NCBI RefSeq assembly: GCF_003595175.1
Contig: NZ_CP032419.1
Span: forward strand, 3,410,001 to 3,474,000
DNA: 64,000 bases
Origin: Pseudomonas cavernae
Lineage (GTDB): Bacteria > Pseudomonadota > Gammaproteobacteria > Pseudomonadales > Pseudomonadaceae
Direction of reading: 5' to 3'
The position numbers and the translations under genes are program-made. This document shows positions 34,971 through 43,618 of this stretch, piece after piece. Position 1 is the stretch's first letter. Each line of letters opens with the position of its first letter. The notes below the pieces were generated by a model. The model ran no database searches and was not told the DNA's origin. It saw only the letters and a program-made list of their open reading frames with translations.

Positions 34971-35729
34971 TTAGATGTGACCCAGCAGTTTTGGGAAAAC
35001 ATCTAAGGCCCGCCCTGGCAGACGGATATCGACGAATCCGCTGATTTCGGTCACGGAAGGGTTGATTTCCACGGTAACACCGCCGGCCGCACGGGTGCGC
35101 AGCACCGGCTCGATGATATAGGGGAAGCTCGCCGTGGTGCCCACGCTGAGCACCACCTCGAAGCCTTTGCGCAGTTCGGCGTAGAGCCGCTCGACGGCCT
35201 GCTCCGGAAGCATTTCTTCGAACAACACCACCGGTGGACGCAGGATCCCGCCGCAAACGCCGCACTTGGGCGGCAACGGCCGCTGCAGATGCTCGGCCAG
35301 CTCGGGACTTTCGGCGCCGCAGGACTGGCAGTACAGCGGCGCCAGCTCGCCATGGATCTCGATCAAGCGCTCGGGCGGACTGCCCGCCGCGCGGTGATAG
35401 CCGTCGATGTTCTGCGTCAGCACCCAGCAGCCGGGCTTGCGCCGCTGCAGTTCGGCGATGGCCTGGTGGCCGGCGTTGGGCTGCGCGCCCAGGCAGGCCT
35501 TGCCCAGCTCGGCAAGGTATTTCCAGCACAGCGCCGGGTCGCGCCGCAGCATCGGCCCGGACAGGGCCTCCTCGATCGGCAGGCCTTCGGCGGTCGTGCC
35601 GTTATACAGGCCGCCGAGACCGCGATAGGTCGGCAGGCCGGAGTCGGCGGACAGCCCGGCGCCGGTGATGATCAGAATGCGTTCGGCCTGGGCGATGGCC
35701 TTAGCGACGCGCGCGATTGCCTGGTCCAT
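34971..35729 (-). CDS. Sirtuin-type NAD-dependent protein deacylase
   Basis: This 252-residue class III deacylase removes acyl groups from lysines with NAD as cosubstrate. The NAD-binding motif ITGAGLSADSGLPTYRG lies near residue 21, LTQNIDGYHRAAGS near 104 gives the conserved NID, and HGELAPLYC near 126 has the catalytic His. Two CxxC pairs (CQSC, CGVC) bind zinc. Its best-known substrate in bacteria is acetyl-CoA synthetase. It is usually called cobB, a name avoided here because the B12 enzyme is nearby. Confidence 0.93.
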   Translation of the reverse strand: MDQAIARVAKAIAQAERILIITGAGLSADSGLPTYRGLGGLYNGTTAEGLPIEEALSGPMLRRDPALCWKYLAELGKACLGAQPNAGHQAIAELQRRKPGCWVLTQNIDGYHRAAGSPPERLIEIHGELAPLYCQSCGAESPELAEHLQRPLPPKCGVCGGILRPPVVLFEEMLPEQAVERLYAELRKGFEVVLSVGTTASFPYIIEPVLRTRAAGGVTVEINPSVTEISGFVDIRLPGRALDVFPKLLGHI

Positions 35730-35743
35730 CTCGATCCCCTTTC

Positions 35744-35816
35744 GTAGGGTGGACGACGCTCTTTTCGTCCACCGAAACATCGATCTGGTGGATGGATAAA
35801 GCGTCATCCACCCTAC
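35744..35816. repeat. Family C palindromic repeat
   Basis: GTAGGGTGGACGACGCT faces AGCGTCATCCACCCTAC across about 40 bp in the gap between the sirtuin and the glycosylase-like gene. Confidence 0.8.
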
Positions 35817-35820
35817 AGGT

Positions 35821-36492
35821 TCAATGATTGACCGTATGCGCCAGCATCACCGACAGCTGGCACAGCGGCCGGCCGCTTTGCACATGCCACTGGTTGAAGG
35901 CGGCCTGCACCGCCGCCAGCTCCTTCTGGCTGGTCGGCGCCTTGTCGACGACTTCCTGGGCCTTGAGCGCCGCCACCATGTCGTCGGTGGGAATGAAGGT
36001 GTCCTTGCCGAGCATGCGCAGCAGGCGCGGTGCGGACAGGCCGCCGAGCTGGCTGCCGTGCTTGGCCAGGTATTTCCACAGGCCGACGATATCGGTCACC
36101 GGCCAGTCGGCGATCAGCGCGCCGAAGCTGCCCTGCTCGCGCGTCACGTCGAGGACGAACTGGGCGTTGCGCGGCACACTCTTGAGCTTGCCCAGGTGGC
36201 GAATCAGCCGCGCGTCCTGCATCAGCCGTTCGAGATGCTCGGCGCCCATCAGCACCACCTTGTGCGGATCGAAGCCGAAGAACACTTCCTCGAACGCCGG
36301 CCACTTGGCATCCACCAGGCTGTGCTTGAGGCCGGCGCGGAACACCCGCAGGGCGATCATCGACAGATAGCGGTCGTCGCTAAGCTGGCGCAGTTCGTCG
36401 GCGGACTTCGGCACCGGCAATCTGGCCTCCAGCGCCGCGGCCGAGCCGAAACGGTTCAAACAATATTCATGCAGCCATCGGTAGTCGCGCAT
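35821..36492 (-). CDS. DNA-3-methyladenine glycosylase I-like protein
   Basis: This 223-residue protein resembles the helix-hairpin-helix 3-methyladenine glycosylase I (Tag) superfamily, seen in DDRYLSMIALRVFRAGLKHSLVDAKWPAFEEVF near residue 39, and FGALIADWPV near 122. Tag proteins excise alkylated adenines. Unlike E. coli Tag, the usual zinc-binding Cys and His ends are not apparent, so it belongs to a divergent branch and activity is uncertain. The gene ends 5 bp from a palindromic repeat. Confidence 0.75.
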   Translation of the reverse strand: MRDYRWLHEYCLNRFGSAAALEARLPVPKSADELRQLSDDRYLSMIALRVFRAGLKHSLVDAKWPAFEEVFFGFDPHKVVLMGAEHLERLMQDARLIRHLGKLKSVPRNAQFVLDVTREQGSFGALIADWPVTDIVGLWKYLAKHGSQLGGLSAPRLLRMLGKDTFIPTDDMVAALKAQEVVDKAPTSQKELAAVQAAFNQWHVQSGRPLCQLSVMLAHTVNH

Positions 36493-36511
36493 GGGCAGTC
36501 CTTGCAGGATC

Positions 36512-36590
36512 GTAGGATGGGTTGAGGCGCGTAGTGCCGATACCCATCGCTGCGGGATCGATGGGTATCGCTGCGCTCAACCCATCCTAC
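36512..36590. repeat. Family A palindromic repeat
   Basis: GTAGGATGGGTTGAGGCGCG faces GCGCTCAACCCATCCTAC around GATACCCATC...GATGGGTATC. It is one of the most complete copies. Confidence 0.85.
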
Positions 36591-36613
36591 GCAATAAGCG
36601 GTATGGCAACTGG

Positions 36614-37438
36614 TCAGAGACTCATCACATCGAGAAAACGCGGCGTGGCATTGTCATCGATGCGCAGGCTAGTGAAATCGAACAAGTCGCGATCGGCCAG
36701 TTGCGAGGGCACCACGTTCTGCAGGGCACGGAACATGATCTCGGTGCGCCCCGGCGACTTGCGCTCCCAGTCCAGCAGCATCTCCTTGACCACCTGACGC
36801 TGCAGGTTCTCCTGCGAGCCGCACAGGTTGCACGGGATGATCGGGAATTCCTTGAGCTGGGAATAGGCTTCGATGTCCTTCTCGCTGCAATAGGCCAACG
36901 GACGGATCACCACGTTGCGGCCGTCGTCGGACAGCAGCTTGGGCGGCATGGCCTTCAGGGTGCCGCCGTAGAACATATTGAGGAAGAAGGTTTCCAGAAT
37001 GTCGTCGCGGTGGTGGCCGAGAGCCATCTTGGTCGCGCCGATCTCGTCGGCGTAGGTATACAGCGTGCCGCGGCGCAGGCGCGAGCACAGCGAGCAGGTG
37101 GTCTTGCCTTCCGGGATCTTTTCCTTGACCACCGAGTAGGTGTCTTTCTCGATGATGTGGTAGGGCACGCCGATGGATTCCAGGTAGGCGGGCAGCACAT
37201 GCTCGGGGAAGCCCGGCTGCTTCTGGTCCATGTTCACCGCAACGATCTCGAACTTGATCGGCGCTACCTTCTGCAGATAGAGCAGCACGTCGAGCATGGT
37301 GTAGCTGTCCTTGCCGCCGGACAGGCAGACCATCACCTTGTCGCCGTCCTCGATCATGTTGAAGTCGGCGATTGCCTCGCCAGCCTGGCGACGCAGGCGT
37401 TTTTGCAGTTTGTTCTGATTGACCGAAAGGGTGCCCAT
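36614..37438 (-). CDS. ttcA: tRNA 2-thiocytidine synthetase
   Basis: TtcA thiolates cytidine 32 in certain tRNAs using ATP and an Fe-S cluster. The 274-residue length is normal. The PP-loop ATP motif [12 protein letters not shown] lies near residue 39, and the cluster or catalytic cysteines are in [11 protein letters not shown] near 114 and [15 protein letters not shown] near 202. The N-terminus [18 protein letters not shown] and C-terminus are as in the E. coli family. It stands alone with repeats downstream. Confidence 0.95.
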   Translation of the reverse strand: MGTLSVNQNKLQKRLRRQAGEAIADFNMIEDGDKVMVCLSGGKDSYTMLDVLLYLQKVAPIKFEIVAVNMDQKQPGFPEHVLPAYLESIGVPYHIIEKDTYSVVKEKIPEGKTTCSLCSRLRRGTLYTYADEIGATKMALGHHRDDILETFFLNMFYGGTLKAMPPKLLSDDGRNVVIRPLAYCSEKDIEAYSQLKEFPIIPCNLCGSQENLQRQVVKEMLLDWERKSPGRTEIMFRALQNVVPSQLADRDLFDFTSLRIDDNATPRFLDVMSL

Positions 37439-37647
37439 GGCGCACTAAAACCCGCGAGGTGTGACGAAAGCCGGCTATTTTACGCACAAAGCCGCTATCA
37501 CCCCAGCCCCAGTGCTAGTGTCCTGAATCAGGCGTAGCGGCTTGGCCGCGCGCCATCATGGTGGTTCGTGGTGACGACTGGGCAGGCAACCAACGTCTCG
37601 GCTCAACTCTTCAACGCAGTTCCGGAACAGGACACCAGGCTCCGGCG

Positions 37648-38241
37648 ATGAACAACGATCTCGATTACGGCCTCGATCTGGCCGACCAACTGCTGATCCT
37701 GCTGCGCGAGGCGGCCCAGGGCTGCAGCGAGTATCAACTGATCCAACAGCTCAAGGCGCGGCATTCCACGCATATCCCGCACCTGCCGCTGACCGACAAA
37801 CTGGTGCTGTTTCGCACCCACTTCCTCCTGTTCAACGCCCTCTATCGTCTGCGCGAGCGGCTGTGGAGCGAACAGGCCGGCCATCTGCAGATCAGCGCGC
37901 TGCATATCCAACTGCTGCCCTACCAGACCGGCAGCGTCGGGCTGAGCGAGCACGACCCGCTACGCGACTACTACCTGGACCTGCACCACCTGCGCGATAC
38001 CCGCGAAGAGGATGTGGAGAAACTCCTGACCAGCTTCTGGAAGCGCATGCAGGGGGGCGACGAGAAGCAGGCGGCGCTGGAACTGCTGGGCCTCGATACC
38101 TCGCCGGAAGCGCTCAATCTCGCCACCATCAAGCGCCGCTACCGCGAGCTGGTCAGCCTGCATCACCCCGATCGCGGTGGTAGCACGTCGCGGCTGCAAT
38201 CTCTGAATCAGGCGATGGAAATTCTTGAGCGCTATTACTGA
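37648..38241 (+). CDS. J-domain protein with the J-domain at its C-terminus
   Basis: This 197-residue protein begins with a helical unknown N-terminal domain (DNAJ-like co-chaperone family, PF12339 type, about residues 5-120). It ends in a short J-domain (about 145-197): LATIKRRYRELVSLHHPDRGG carries the HPD tripeptide needed to stimulate DnaK ATPase. The C-terminal end is EILERYY. It probably recruits DnaK to an unknown client. The ATG at 37648 is chosen because the upstream extension overlaps likely promoter sequence of ttcA. Confidence 0.85.
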   Translation: MNNDLDYGLDLADQLLILLREAAQGCSEYQLIQQLKARHSTHIPHLPLTDKLVLFRTHFLLFNALYRLRERLWSEQAGHLQISALHIQLLPYQTGSVGLSEHDPLRDYYLDLHHLRDTREEDVEKLLTSFWKRMQGGDEKQAALELLGLDTSPEALNLATIKRRYRELVSLHHPDRGGSTSRLQSLNQAMEILERYY

Positions 38242-38409
38242 CGGCATTTAGAGAGCTATTTGCTCTAAAGCCACGCCCCGCGCGGCCTCCAGCCCATGCC
38301 TATACTCGACATACGGTCGCGTAGGTTCGGCCCTGCACCTGGTGGCGCTGCTCACGCGCGCCGGGCGCAACGCTGGGGGGCGATCGCTATAACAAGAGGA
38401 GTGTTTGGC

Positions 38410-39009
38410 ATGATCCATCACGTTCTGGGGCTTTTCACCCATCCCGACGAAGAGTGGCAGGAAATCCGTGGCGAGGAAGAAAGCATCAGCCACATGTACC
38501 TGACCCACATCCTGATTCTTGCTGCAATTCCTGCGGTTTCCGCCTATATCGGCACCACCCTGGTGGGCTGGACCGTGGGCGATGGCGCACCGGTGATGCT
38601 TACCCAAGCCAGCGCGCTGCAGATGACCACCCTCACTTACCTGGCCATGCTCGCCGGGGTAGCGGTGATGGGCGCCTTCATCCACTGGATGGCGCGCACC
38701 TACGATGCCAGTCCAACCATGGCTCAATGCGTGGTATTCGCCGCTTATACCGCTACCCCGCTGTTCATCGGCGGCCTTGCGGCGCTCTACCCGAACCTGT
38801 GGCTGGCGATGGCAGTCGGCACCGCGGCGATCTGCTACACGGTGTACCTGCTCTATGTGGGCATTCCGACCTTCATGGGCATCCACCAGGACGAAGGTTT
38901 CCTGTTCTCCAGCTCGGTGCTGGCGGTAGGCCTGGTGGTGCTGGTGGCGATGATCGCCCTGTCGGTGATCCTCTGGGGCTCGGGCGTCGGCCCGGTGTAC
39001 ACCAGCTGA
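38410..39009 (+). CDS. Yip1-family inner-membrane protein
   Basis: This 199-residue membrane protein of the Yip1 family has five predicted spans (about 31-50, 80-100, 113-132, 140-160 and 173-195). The soluble N-terminus holds GLFTHPDEEWQEIRGEE, typical of bacterial Yip1 proteins. Function in bacteria is unknown. The ATG at 38410 is preceded by AAGAGGAG. A strong intrinsic terminator follows, so it appears monocistronic. Confidence 0.85.
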   Translation: MIHHVLGLFTHPDEEWQEIRGEEESISHMYLTHILILAAIPAVSAYIGTTLVGWTVGDGAPVMLTQASALQMTTLTYLAMLAGVAVMGAFIHWMARTYDASPTMAQCVVFAAYTATPLFIGGLAALYPNLWLAMAVGTAAICYTVYLLYVGIPTFMGIHQDEGFLFSSSVLAVGLVVLVAMIALSVILWGSGVGPVYTS

Positions 39010-39026
39010 AACCTGCTGCTGTGCTC

Positions 39027-39060
39027 GACGAAACCGCCACCTGGCGGTTTCGTCGTTTTT
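39027..39060 (+). terminator. Intrinsic terminator after the Yip1 gene
   Basis: GACGAAACCGCC (39027-39038) pairs with GGCGGTTTCGTC (39043-39054) around a 4-nt loop, and GTTTTT follows. It is 18 bp after the stop. Confidence 0.93.
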
Positions 39061-39099
39061 GGGCTGCCGTGGGCGAGGCGCTTGGGCATAATCCGCGCC

Positions 39100-39594
39100 A
39101 TGCCCGAACACATCCAAGCCCGCGTCGAAGCCTGTTATCAGCAGGCGGAAACCTTCTTCAAACGCCCTTTCCCCCGCCCGCAAGTCTGCTTCAAGCTGCG
39201 CGGCCAGAAAGCCGGCGTCGCCCATCTGAGCGAAAACAAGCTGCGCTTCAATCCGCAGCTGTACCGGGAAAACCGCGAAGACTTCCTCAAACAGACCGTG
39301 GCCCATGAAGTGGCGCACCTGGTCGCCCACCAGCTGTTCGGGCCGAAAATCCAGGCGCATGGCGAGGAATGGCAACTGATCATGCGCGGCGTCTATGAGC
39401 TGCCGCCGCACCGCTGTCATAGCTATGCAGTCAAACGCCGCCCGGTCAGCCGCTTCATTTATTTGTGCAGTTGCCCGGACGGCGAATTCCCCTTTTCCGC
39501 CCAACGCCATGCGCTAGTGAGCAAGGGACGCAGCTATTACTGCCGGCGCTGCCGGAAGACCCTGGTCTTCAGTGGCCATCAGCGCACCGAGTAA
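39100..39594 (+). CDS. sprT: SprT-family zinc protein
   Basis: This 164-residue SprT-like protein has a gluzincin HExxH motif, VAHEVAHLVAH near residue 69, with a third ligand in HGEEW. A C-terminal zinc ribbon holds YLCSC and YYCRRCRKTL. Eukaryotic SPRTN relatives are DNA-protein crosslink proteases; the bacterial role is not settled. The ATG at 39100 gives MPEHIQARVEACYQQ, matching the family start. Confidence 0.92.
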   Translation: MPEHIQARVEACYQQAETFFKRPFPRPQVCFKLRGQKAGVAHLSENKLRFNPQLYRENREDFLKQTVAHEVAHLVAHQLFGPKIQAHGEEWQLIMRGVYELPPHRCHSYAVKRRPVSRFIYLCSCPDGEFPFSAQRHALVSKGRSYYCRRCRKTLVFSGHQRTE

Positions 39595-39638
39595 TCGGCC
39601 TGGCGAATGCGCCATATCGGCATTGCCACAGCCGGACC

Positions 39639-39710
39639 GTAGGATGGGTTGAGCGCAGCGATACCCATGCGGCGCGGATTGATGGGTATCGCAAGCTCAA
39701 CCCATCCTAC
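39639..39710. repeat. Family A palindromic repeat, nearly perfect
   Basis: GTAGGATGGGTTGAGC...GCGATACCCATGC faces GATGGGTATCGC...GCTCAACCCATCCTAC over 72 bp. It lies between convergent genes and could act as a bidirectional hairpin. Confidence 0.88.
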
Positions 39711-39730
39711 GCGTTACGCCGGCAACGTCC

Positions 39731-40912
39731 TCAGCCGATCACCTTCCCCGCCTTCAGTTCGGCGATCTGCTCGACGCTGTAGCCCAGGCCGCGCAGCACC
39801 TCTTCGGTGTGCGCACCCAGCGGCGCGCCGACATGCCGGGGCGCCGGCAGGCCGGTGGAGAACTTGATTGGACAGGCGATCTGCTTCTGCGCCGGCATTG
39901 CCCCACGCGGCACTTCGGTGACCAGACCACGCGCCTTGAGCTGCGGATGCTCGACCGCCTCGGCCAGGCTCAGCATCGGCTCCACGCAGGCATCCAGACC
40001 GGCGAACAGCTCGCACCACTCGGCGAAATCACGCAGCTCGAACTCGACCTGCAATTCGCGCTTGAGCGCCTGCTGCTCCTCCGGCCGGCGCGACAGGCCG
40101 CGCATCGCCAGTTCCGGACGGCCAAGCGCGGTGCACAGCTGCTGCATGAACTGCGGCTCCAGGCTGCCGACCGACAGCCAGCGGCCGTCGCGGGTGCGGT
40201 AGTAGTCGTAGAAGCTACCGCCGTTGAGCGCCTGGCTCTCCATCGTCGGCTCCTCGCCGCAGGCCAGGTAGCTCGCGCCGCCCATGGCATGCAGGGTGAA
40301 GGCGCAGTCGGTCATGCTGATATCGATGTACTGCCCTTCCCCGCTCTGCTGGCGTTGGATCACGGCGGCCAGCAGGCCCATCACCGCATGGAAGGAGCCG
40401 CCGGCGACATCGGCCACTTGCACGCCCAGCGGCAGCGGGCCGCTTCCCAGGCGCCCGGTCTGCGCGGCGAGGCCGGACAGCGCCAGGTAATTGATGTCAT
40501 GGCCGGCGCGATCCTTGTACGGGCCGGTCTGGCCGTAACCGGTGATCGACACATAGATGAGCCGTGGGTTGATCGCCTTCAGCGCCTCATAGCCGACGCC
40601 GAGCTTGTCCATCACCCCCGGACGGAATTGCTCGAGGACGATGTCGTACTCGAGCACCAGCTGCTTGACCACCTCGACCGCCTCCGCACGCTTGAGGTCG
40701 AGAGCGATGCTGCGCTTGTTGCGGTTGAGATAGGCATGCCCGGCCGACACGCCACCGTCATGCGGCGGCATCACCCGCAGCAGGTCGGGGCGGCTCGGCG
40801 ATTCCACACGCAGCACCTCGGCGCCCATGTCCGCCAACAACAACGAGGCAAACGGCCCCGGCAGCAGGGTAGAGAAATCGAGAATCTTCAGGGACGACAG
40901 TGGGCCTTGCAT
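39731..40912 (-). CDS. CaiB/BaiF-family CoA-transferase or alpha-methylacyl-CoA racemase
   Basis: This 393-residue protein is a class III CoA-transferase-fold enzyme. It opens with LKILDFSTLLPGPFASLLLADMGAEV and includes NRNKRSIALDLK and VLEQFRPGV. Residues GHDINYLALSGL and the TDCAF/GGSFYDYYRTRDGRWLSVGSLEPQF segments match the alpha-methylacyl-CoA racemase branch, which uses His/Asp and Glu for proton transfer. A racemase fits the acyl-CoA dehydrogenase and ligase genes upstream, but CoA transfer cannot be excluded. It is the last gene of a four-gene leftward cluster. Confidence 0.88.
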   Translation of the reverse strand: MQGPLSSLKILDFSTLLPGPFASLLLADMGAEVLRVESPSRPDLLRVMPPHDGGVSAGHAYLNRNKRSIALDLKRAEAVEVVKQLVLEYDIVLEQFRPGVMDKLGVGYEALKAINPRLIYVSITGYGQTGPYKDRAGHDINYLALSGLAAQTGRLGSGPLPLGVQVADVAGGSFHAVMGLLAAVIQRQQSGEGQYIDISMTDCAFTLHAMGGASYLACGEEPTMESQALNGGSFYDYYRTRDGRWLSVGSLEPQFMQQLCTALGRPELAMRGLSRRPEEQQALKRELQVEFELRDFAEWCELFAGLDACVEPMLSLAEAVEHPQLKARGLVTEVPRGAMPAQKQIACPIKFSTGLPAPRHVGAPLGAHTEEVLRGLGYSVEQIAELKAGKVIG

Positions 40913-40975
40913 GGCAACTCCTTTGGCTCTCACTTCGCCGCGACTGCGCGGCGAAGCAGGGTTGATCGATATTCG

Positions 40976-42613
40976 CTATTCCCAGTGCAGCGGCTGCGCG
41001 CCGCTCAAGGCCGCGACCTTGGCAGCGAAGCGCTGCTCCAGCACGTTGCGGCGAATTTTCATGGTCGGCGTCATGCAGCCGTTGTCGATGGTCCAGGCCT
41101 CGCGCACCACCAGCAGGCTACTGATCCGCTCGTGCGGCAGCAGGCGCTGGTTCAATGCGTTCAGGGTGGCGAGCAGGTCGCCCTCGACTTGCGCGCGCGC
41201 CGCTTCACGGGCGGCCGGCGCCAGTTCGATCAGCGCCAGCGGCTGGTCCAGGCCGCTGCCCATCAGGCACACCTGCTCGACCCAGGTGCTCTTGGCGATC
41301 TCGCCCTCGATCGGTGCCGGCGCCACGTACTTGCCCTTACTGGTTTTGAAGATGTCCTTGAGCCGCCCGGTGATGGTCAGATAGCCGTCGGCATCGATCT
41401 CGCCCTTGTCGCCGGTGTGCAGCCAGCCATCGCGCAGGGTTTCGGCGGTTTTCTCCGGATCGAGGTAATAGCCGCTCATCAGCGCGCGGCTGCGGAACAG
41501 CACTTCGCCGCTGTCGTCGATGCGCATCTCCAGCCCCGGCATCGGCCGGCCAACCGTGCCGAAATGTACCTGGCCGGGACGGTTGAAGGTGCCGTAGGCG
41601 AAGTTCTCGGTCATGCCGTAACCCTCGCAGAGGGTCAGGCCGATGCGCTGGTACCAGTCGAGCAGCGCACGGGGAATCGGCGCCGCGCCGGACACCAGGA
41701 TGCGCGCCCGATCCAGCCCCAGGCCGCGGCGCACCTTGCGCGCCACCAGGGCACCGAGCAGCGGAATGCGCAGCAGCCGCTCGAGCTTGGCGGCCGGCAG
41801 TTTCTCCAGCACGCCCTGCTGGAAGCGCGTCCACAGGCGCGGTACGGCGAAGAACACAGTCGGCCGCACGTGGCGCAGGTCCTCGGCGAAGGTCTCGAGA
41901 GACTCGGCGAAGTTGACCTGGGCGCCTGCGCACAGGCTTTCGAACTCGACCAGGAAGCGCTCGGCGGCATGCGACAGCGGCAGGTAGGAGAAGTACTGGT
42001 CGTCCGGGCCGATATTTTGCTCGCTCGCCGCCCCCTGCGCGGCGAACATCATCGCCCGCGCCGACAGCATCACCCCCTTGGGCTGGCCGGTGGTGCCGGA
42101 GGTGTAAAGGATGCTGAGGATTTCCTCGGGCTGCTGCTCGTGCGCCACGGCCAGCGGCTCGTGCTGACGCAGCAGCTCGTCCCAGCGATATTGCGCCGGC
42201 AGGGTCGGGTACGGCATGGCGATGCGCTTGACCTCGGCCGGGATCGCCGCGTCGAGCTTGTCCTGGCCGTCGAGCTTGCCGAGGAAGATCGCCTTGCACG
42301 CCGAATGGCGCAGCACGTAGTCGATGCCTTCGGCTGACTGGGTCGGGTACAGCGGCACGCTGACCAGCCCGGCGAACATCATCGCCAGATCGGCGATGAA
42401 CCATTCGGCGCAGTTCTTCGAGAACAGCGCCACCCGATCACCCGGCTCGCAGCCCTGAGCGCGCAGCGCCGACGCCAGGCGCCGCGCTTGATCGTCGACC
42501 TGGCGCCAGGTCAATTCATGCCACACCCGCTCGCGCGGCTGGCGCAGCCAGACCGTGTCCGGCTTCTGCGCCACCCACTGCGCAAAACGCTGCAACGGCA
42601 ATTGCTCAGTCAT
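40976..42613 (-). CDS. AMP-forming acyl-CoA synthetase
   Basis: This 545-residue ANL-superfamily ligase activates a carboxylic acid to its CoA thioester through an acyl-adenylate. Motifs are ILYTSGTTGQPKGVML (P-loop, near residue 168), YGMTENFAYGTF near 333 and the DGWLHTGDKGEIDADGYLTITGR segment near 393. The final Lys-containing motif reads PTMKIRRNVL. Overall layout is like long-chain acyl-CoA synthetases, although shorter than FadD-like proteins of 560-600. The substrate is unknown; the neighbouring genes point to a branched or cyclic acyl chain. Confidence 0.92.
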   Translation of the reverse strand: MTEQLPLQRFAQWVAQKPDTVWLRQPRERVWHELTWRQVDDQARRLASALRAQGCEPGDRVALFSKNCAEWFIADLAMMFAGLVSVPLYPTQSAEGIDYVLRHSACKAIFLGKLDGQDKLDAAIPAEVKRIAMPYPTLPAQYRWDELLRQHEPLAVAHEQQPEEILSILYTSGTTGQPKGVMLSARAMMFAAQGAASEQNIGPDDQYFSYLPLSHAAERFLVEFESLCAGAQVNFAESLETFAEDLRHVRPTVFFAVPRLWTRFQQGVLEKLPAAKLERLLRIPLLGALVARKVRRGLGLDRARILVSGAAPIPRALLDWYQRIGLTLCEGYGMTENFAYGTFNRPGQVHFGTVGRPMPGLEMRIDDSGEVLFRSRALMSGYYLDPEKTAETLRDGWLHTGDKGEIDADGYLTITGRLKDIFKTSKGKYVAPAPIEGEIAKSTWVEQVCLMGSGLDQPLALIELAPAAREAARAQVEGDLLATLNALNQRLLPHERISSLLVVREAWTIDNGCMTPTMKIRRNVLEQRFAAKVAALSGAQPLHWE

Positions 42614-42732
42614 CGCTCAACCCTTCTTCTTGTTGTTGGGAGGGAACAGCATAGGGCGCGCGCGGCGCCCAGTACGTACTCTGCCTTCATGAACGAGGAA
42701 GACAAAGCGAGGCTGCGTAACGGAACGTTGCA

Positions 42733-43554
42733 CTACAGCTTGAACACCCGCTGCGCATTGCCGCGCAGGAATTTCTCCTGCACTTCGGGCGTCAGGCCCA
42801 GTTCCGCCACCTGCGCCATGCAGCGACTCAGCGATAGCTGCGGGAAGTTGCTGCCGAACAGCACCTTGTCCTGGCCGTAGCTCTGCATGAACTGCAGCAA
42901 CGGCGCCGGGTAGTAGCGCGGCAGGTAGGCCGAAGTGTCGATGTAGACGTTATCGTGCTTCCAGGCCACGCCGATCATCTCGTCGGTCCAGGGGTGGCCG
43001 ATGTGCCCGGCGACGATGCGCAGCTCGGGGAAGTCCAGCGCCACCTCGTCCAGGTAGGGCACCGGGCGGCCGGTCTCGGACGGCATCAGCGGCCCGGTGT
43101 GGCCGACCTGGGTACAGAACGGGATGTCCAGCTCGATACATTTCACATACAGGGGGTAATACAAGCGGTGATTGGGCGGCAGCTGCCATAACCAGGGCAC
43201 GATGCGCAGCGCCTTGCAGCCCAGCTCGCTGACCGCCCGCTCCAGCTCGCGCACCGCCGCCAGCGGCTTGCTCAGGTCGACCGTGGCGACGCCGACGAAG
43301 CGCTCGGGGAAGGCGCGGGTGAACTCGGCGATCTCGTCGTTGTTGTACACCCAGCACTGCGGCCGGCACCAGGCGGCCAGCATCAGCTTCTCTACCCCGG
43401 CCTTGTCCATCTCGGCGACGGTCTGCTCCGGACTCAGGCGCTGATCGAGCAGATGCCCGGAGCCGGACTTCTCGAACAGCCGAACGACTTCCGGCATCAG
43501 CTCGCGGGTGCGGCCGTTGGCCGGTTGGGCCCAGGCATCGATGGCAAGGTTCAT
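42733..43554 (-). CDS. Amidohydrolase-family (TIM-barrel) protein
   Basis: This 273-residue protein resembles amidohydrolase family 2 (aminocarboxymuconate-semialdehyde decarboxylase-like). It shows IDAWAQP at the N-terminus in place of the usual HxH, FVGVATVDLSKP near 89, TQVGHTGPL near 150, RIVAGHIGHPWTDEMI near 180, and LFGSNFPQLSL near 233. The missing HxH suggests altered metal binding, so it may be a lyase or hydrolase with one metal. It lies in the acyl-CoA cluster between the dehydrogenase and ligase genes. The start at 43554 gives MNLAIDAWAQ. Confidence 0.85.
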   Translation of the reverse strand: MNLAIDAWAQPANGRTRELMPEVVRLFEKSGSGHLLDQRLSPEQTVAEMDKAGVEKLMLAAWCRPQCWVYNNDEIAEFTRAFPERFVGVATVDLSKPLAAVRELERAVSELGCKALRIVPWLWQLPPNHRLYYPLYVKCIELDIPFCTQVGHTGPLMPSETGRPVPYLDEVALDFPELRIVAGHIGHPWTDEMIGVAWKHDNVYIDTSAYLPRYYPAPLLQFMQSYGQDKVLFGSNFPQLSLSRCMAQVAELGLTPEVQEKFLRGNAQRVFKL

Positions 43555-43618
43555 GGGTGACTCCCTGGCAGGGTGAAAAACCAGCATGTGACCGGGCGGC
43601 GGCCCGGCCGCCAGCGGA

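Noticed and set aside
37558..37647. Upstream extension of the J-domain gene
   Set aside because: The extra 30 codons do not resemble the family N-terminus and overlap likely promoter sequence of the divergent ttcA gene.
39809..42337. 842-residue plus-strand open frame
   Set aside because: It runs antisense to the CoA-transferase and acyl-CoA ligase genes, has no recognisable domain, and is explained by GC-rich third positions.
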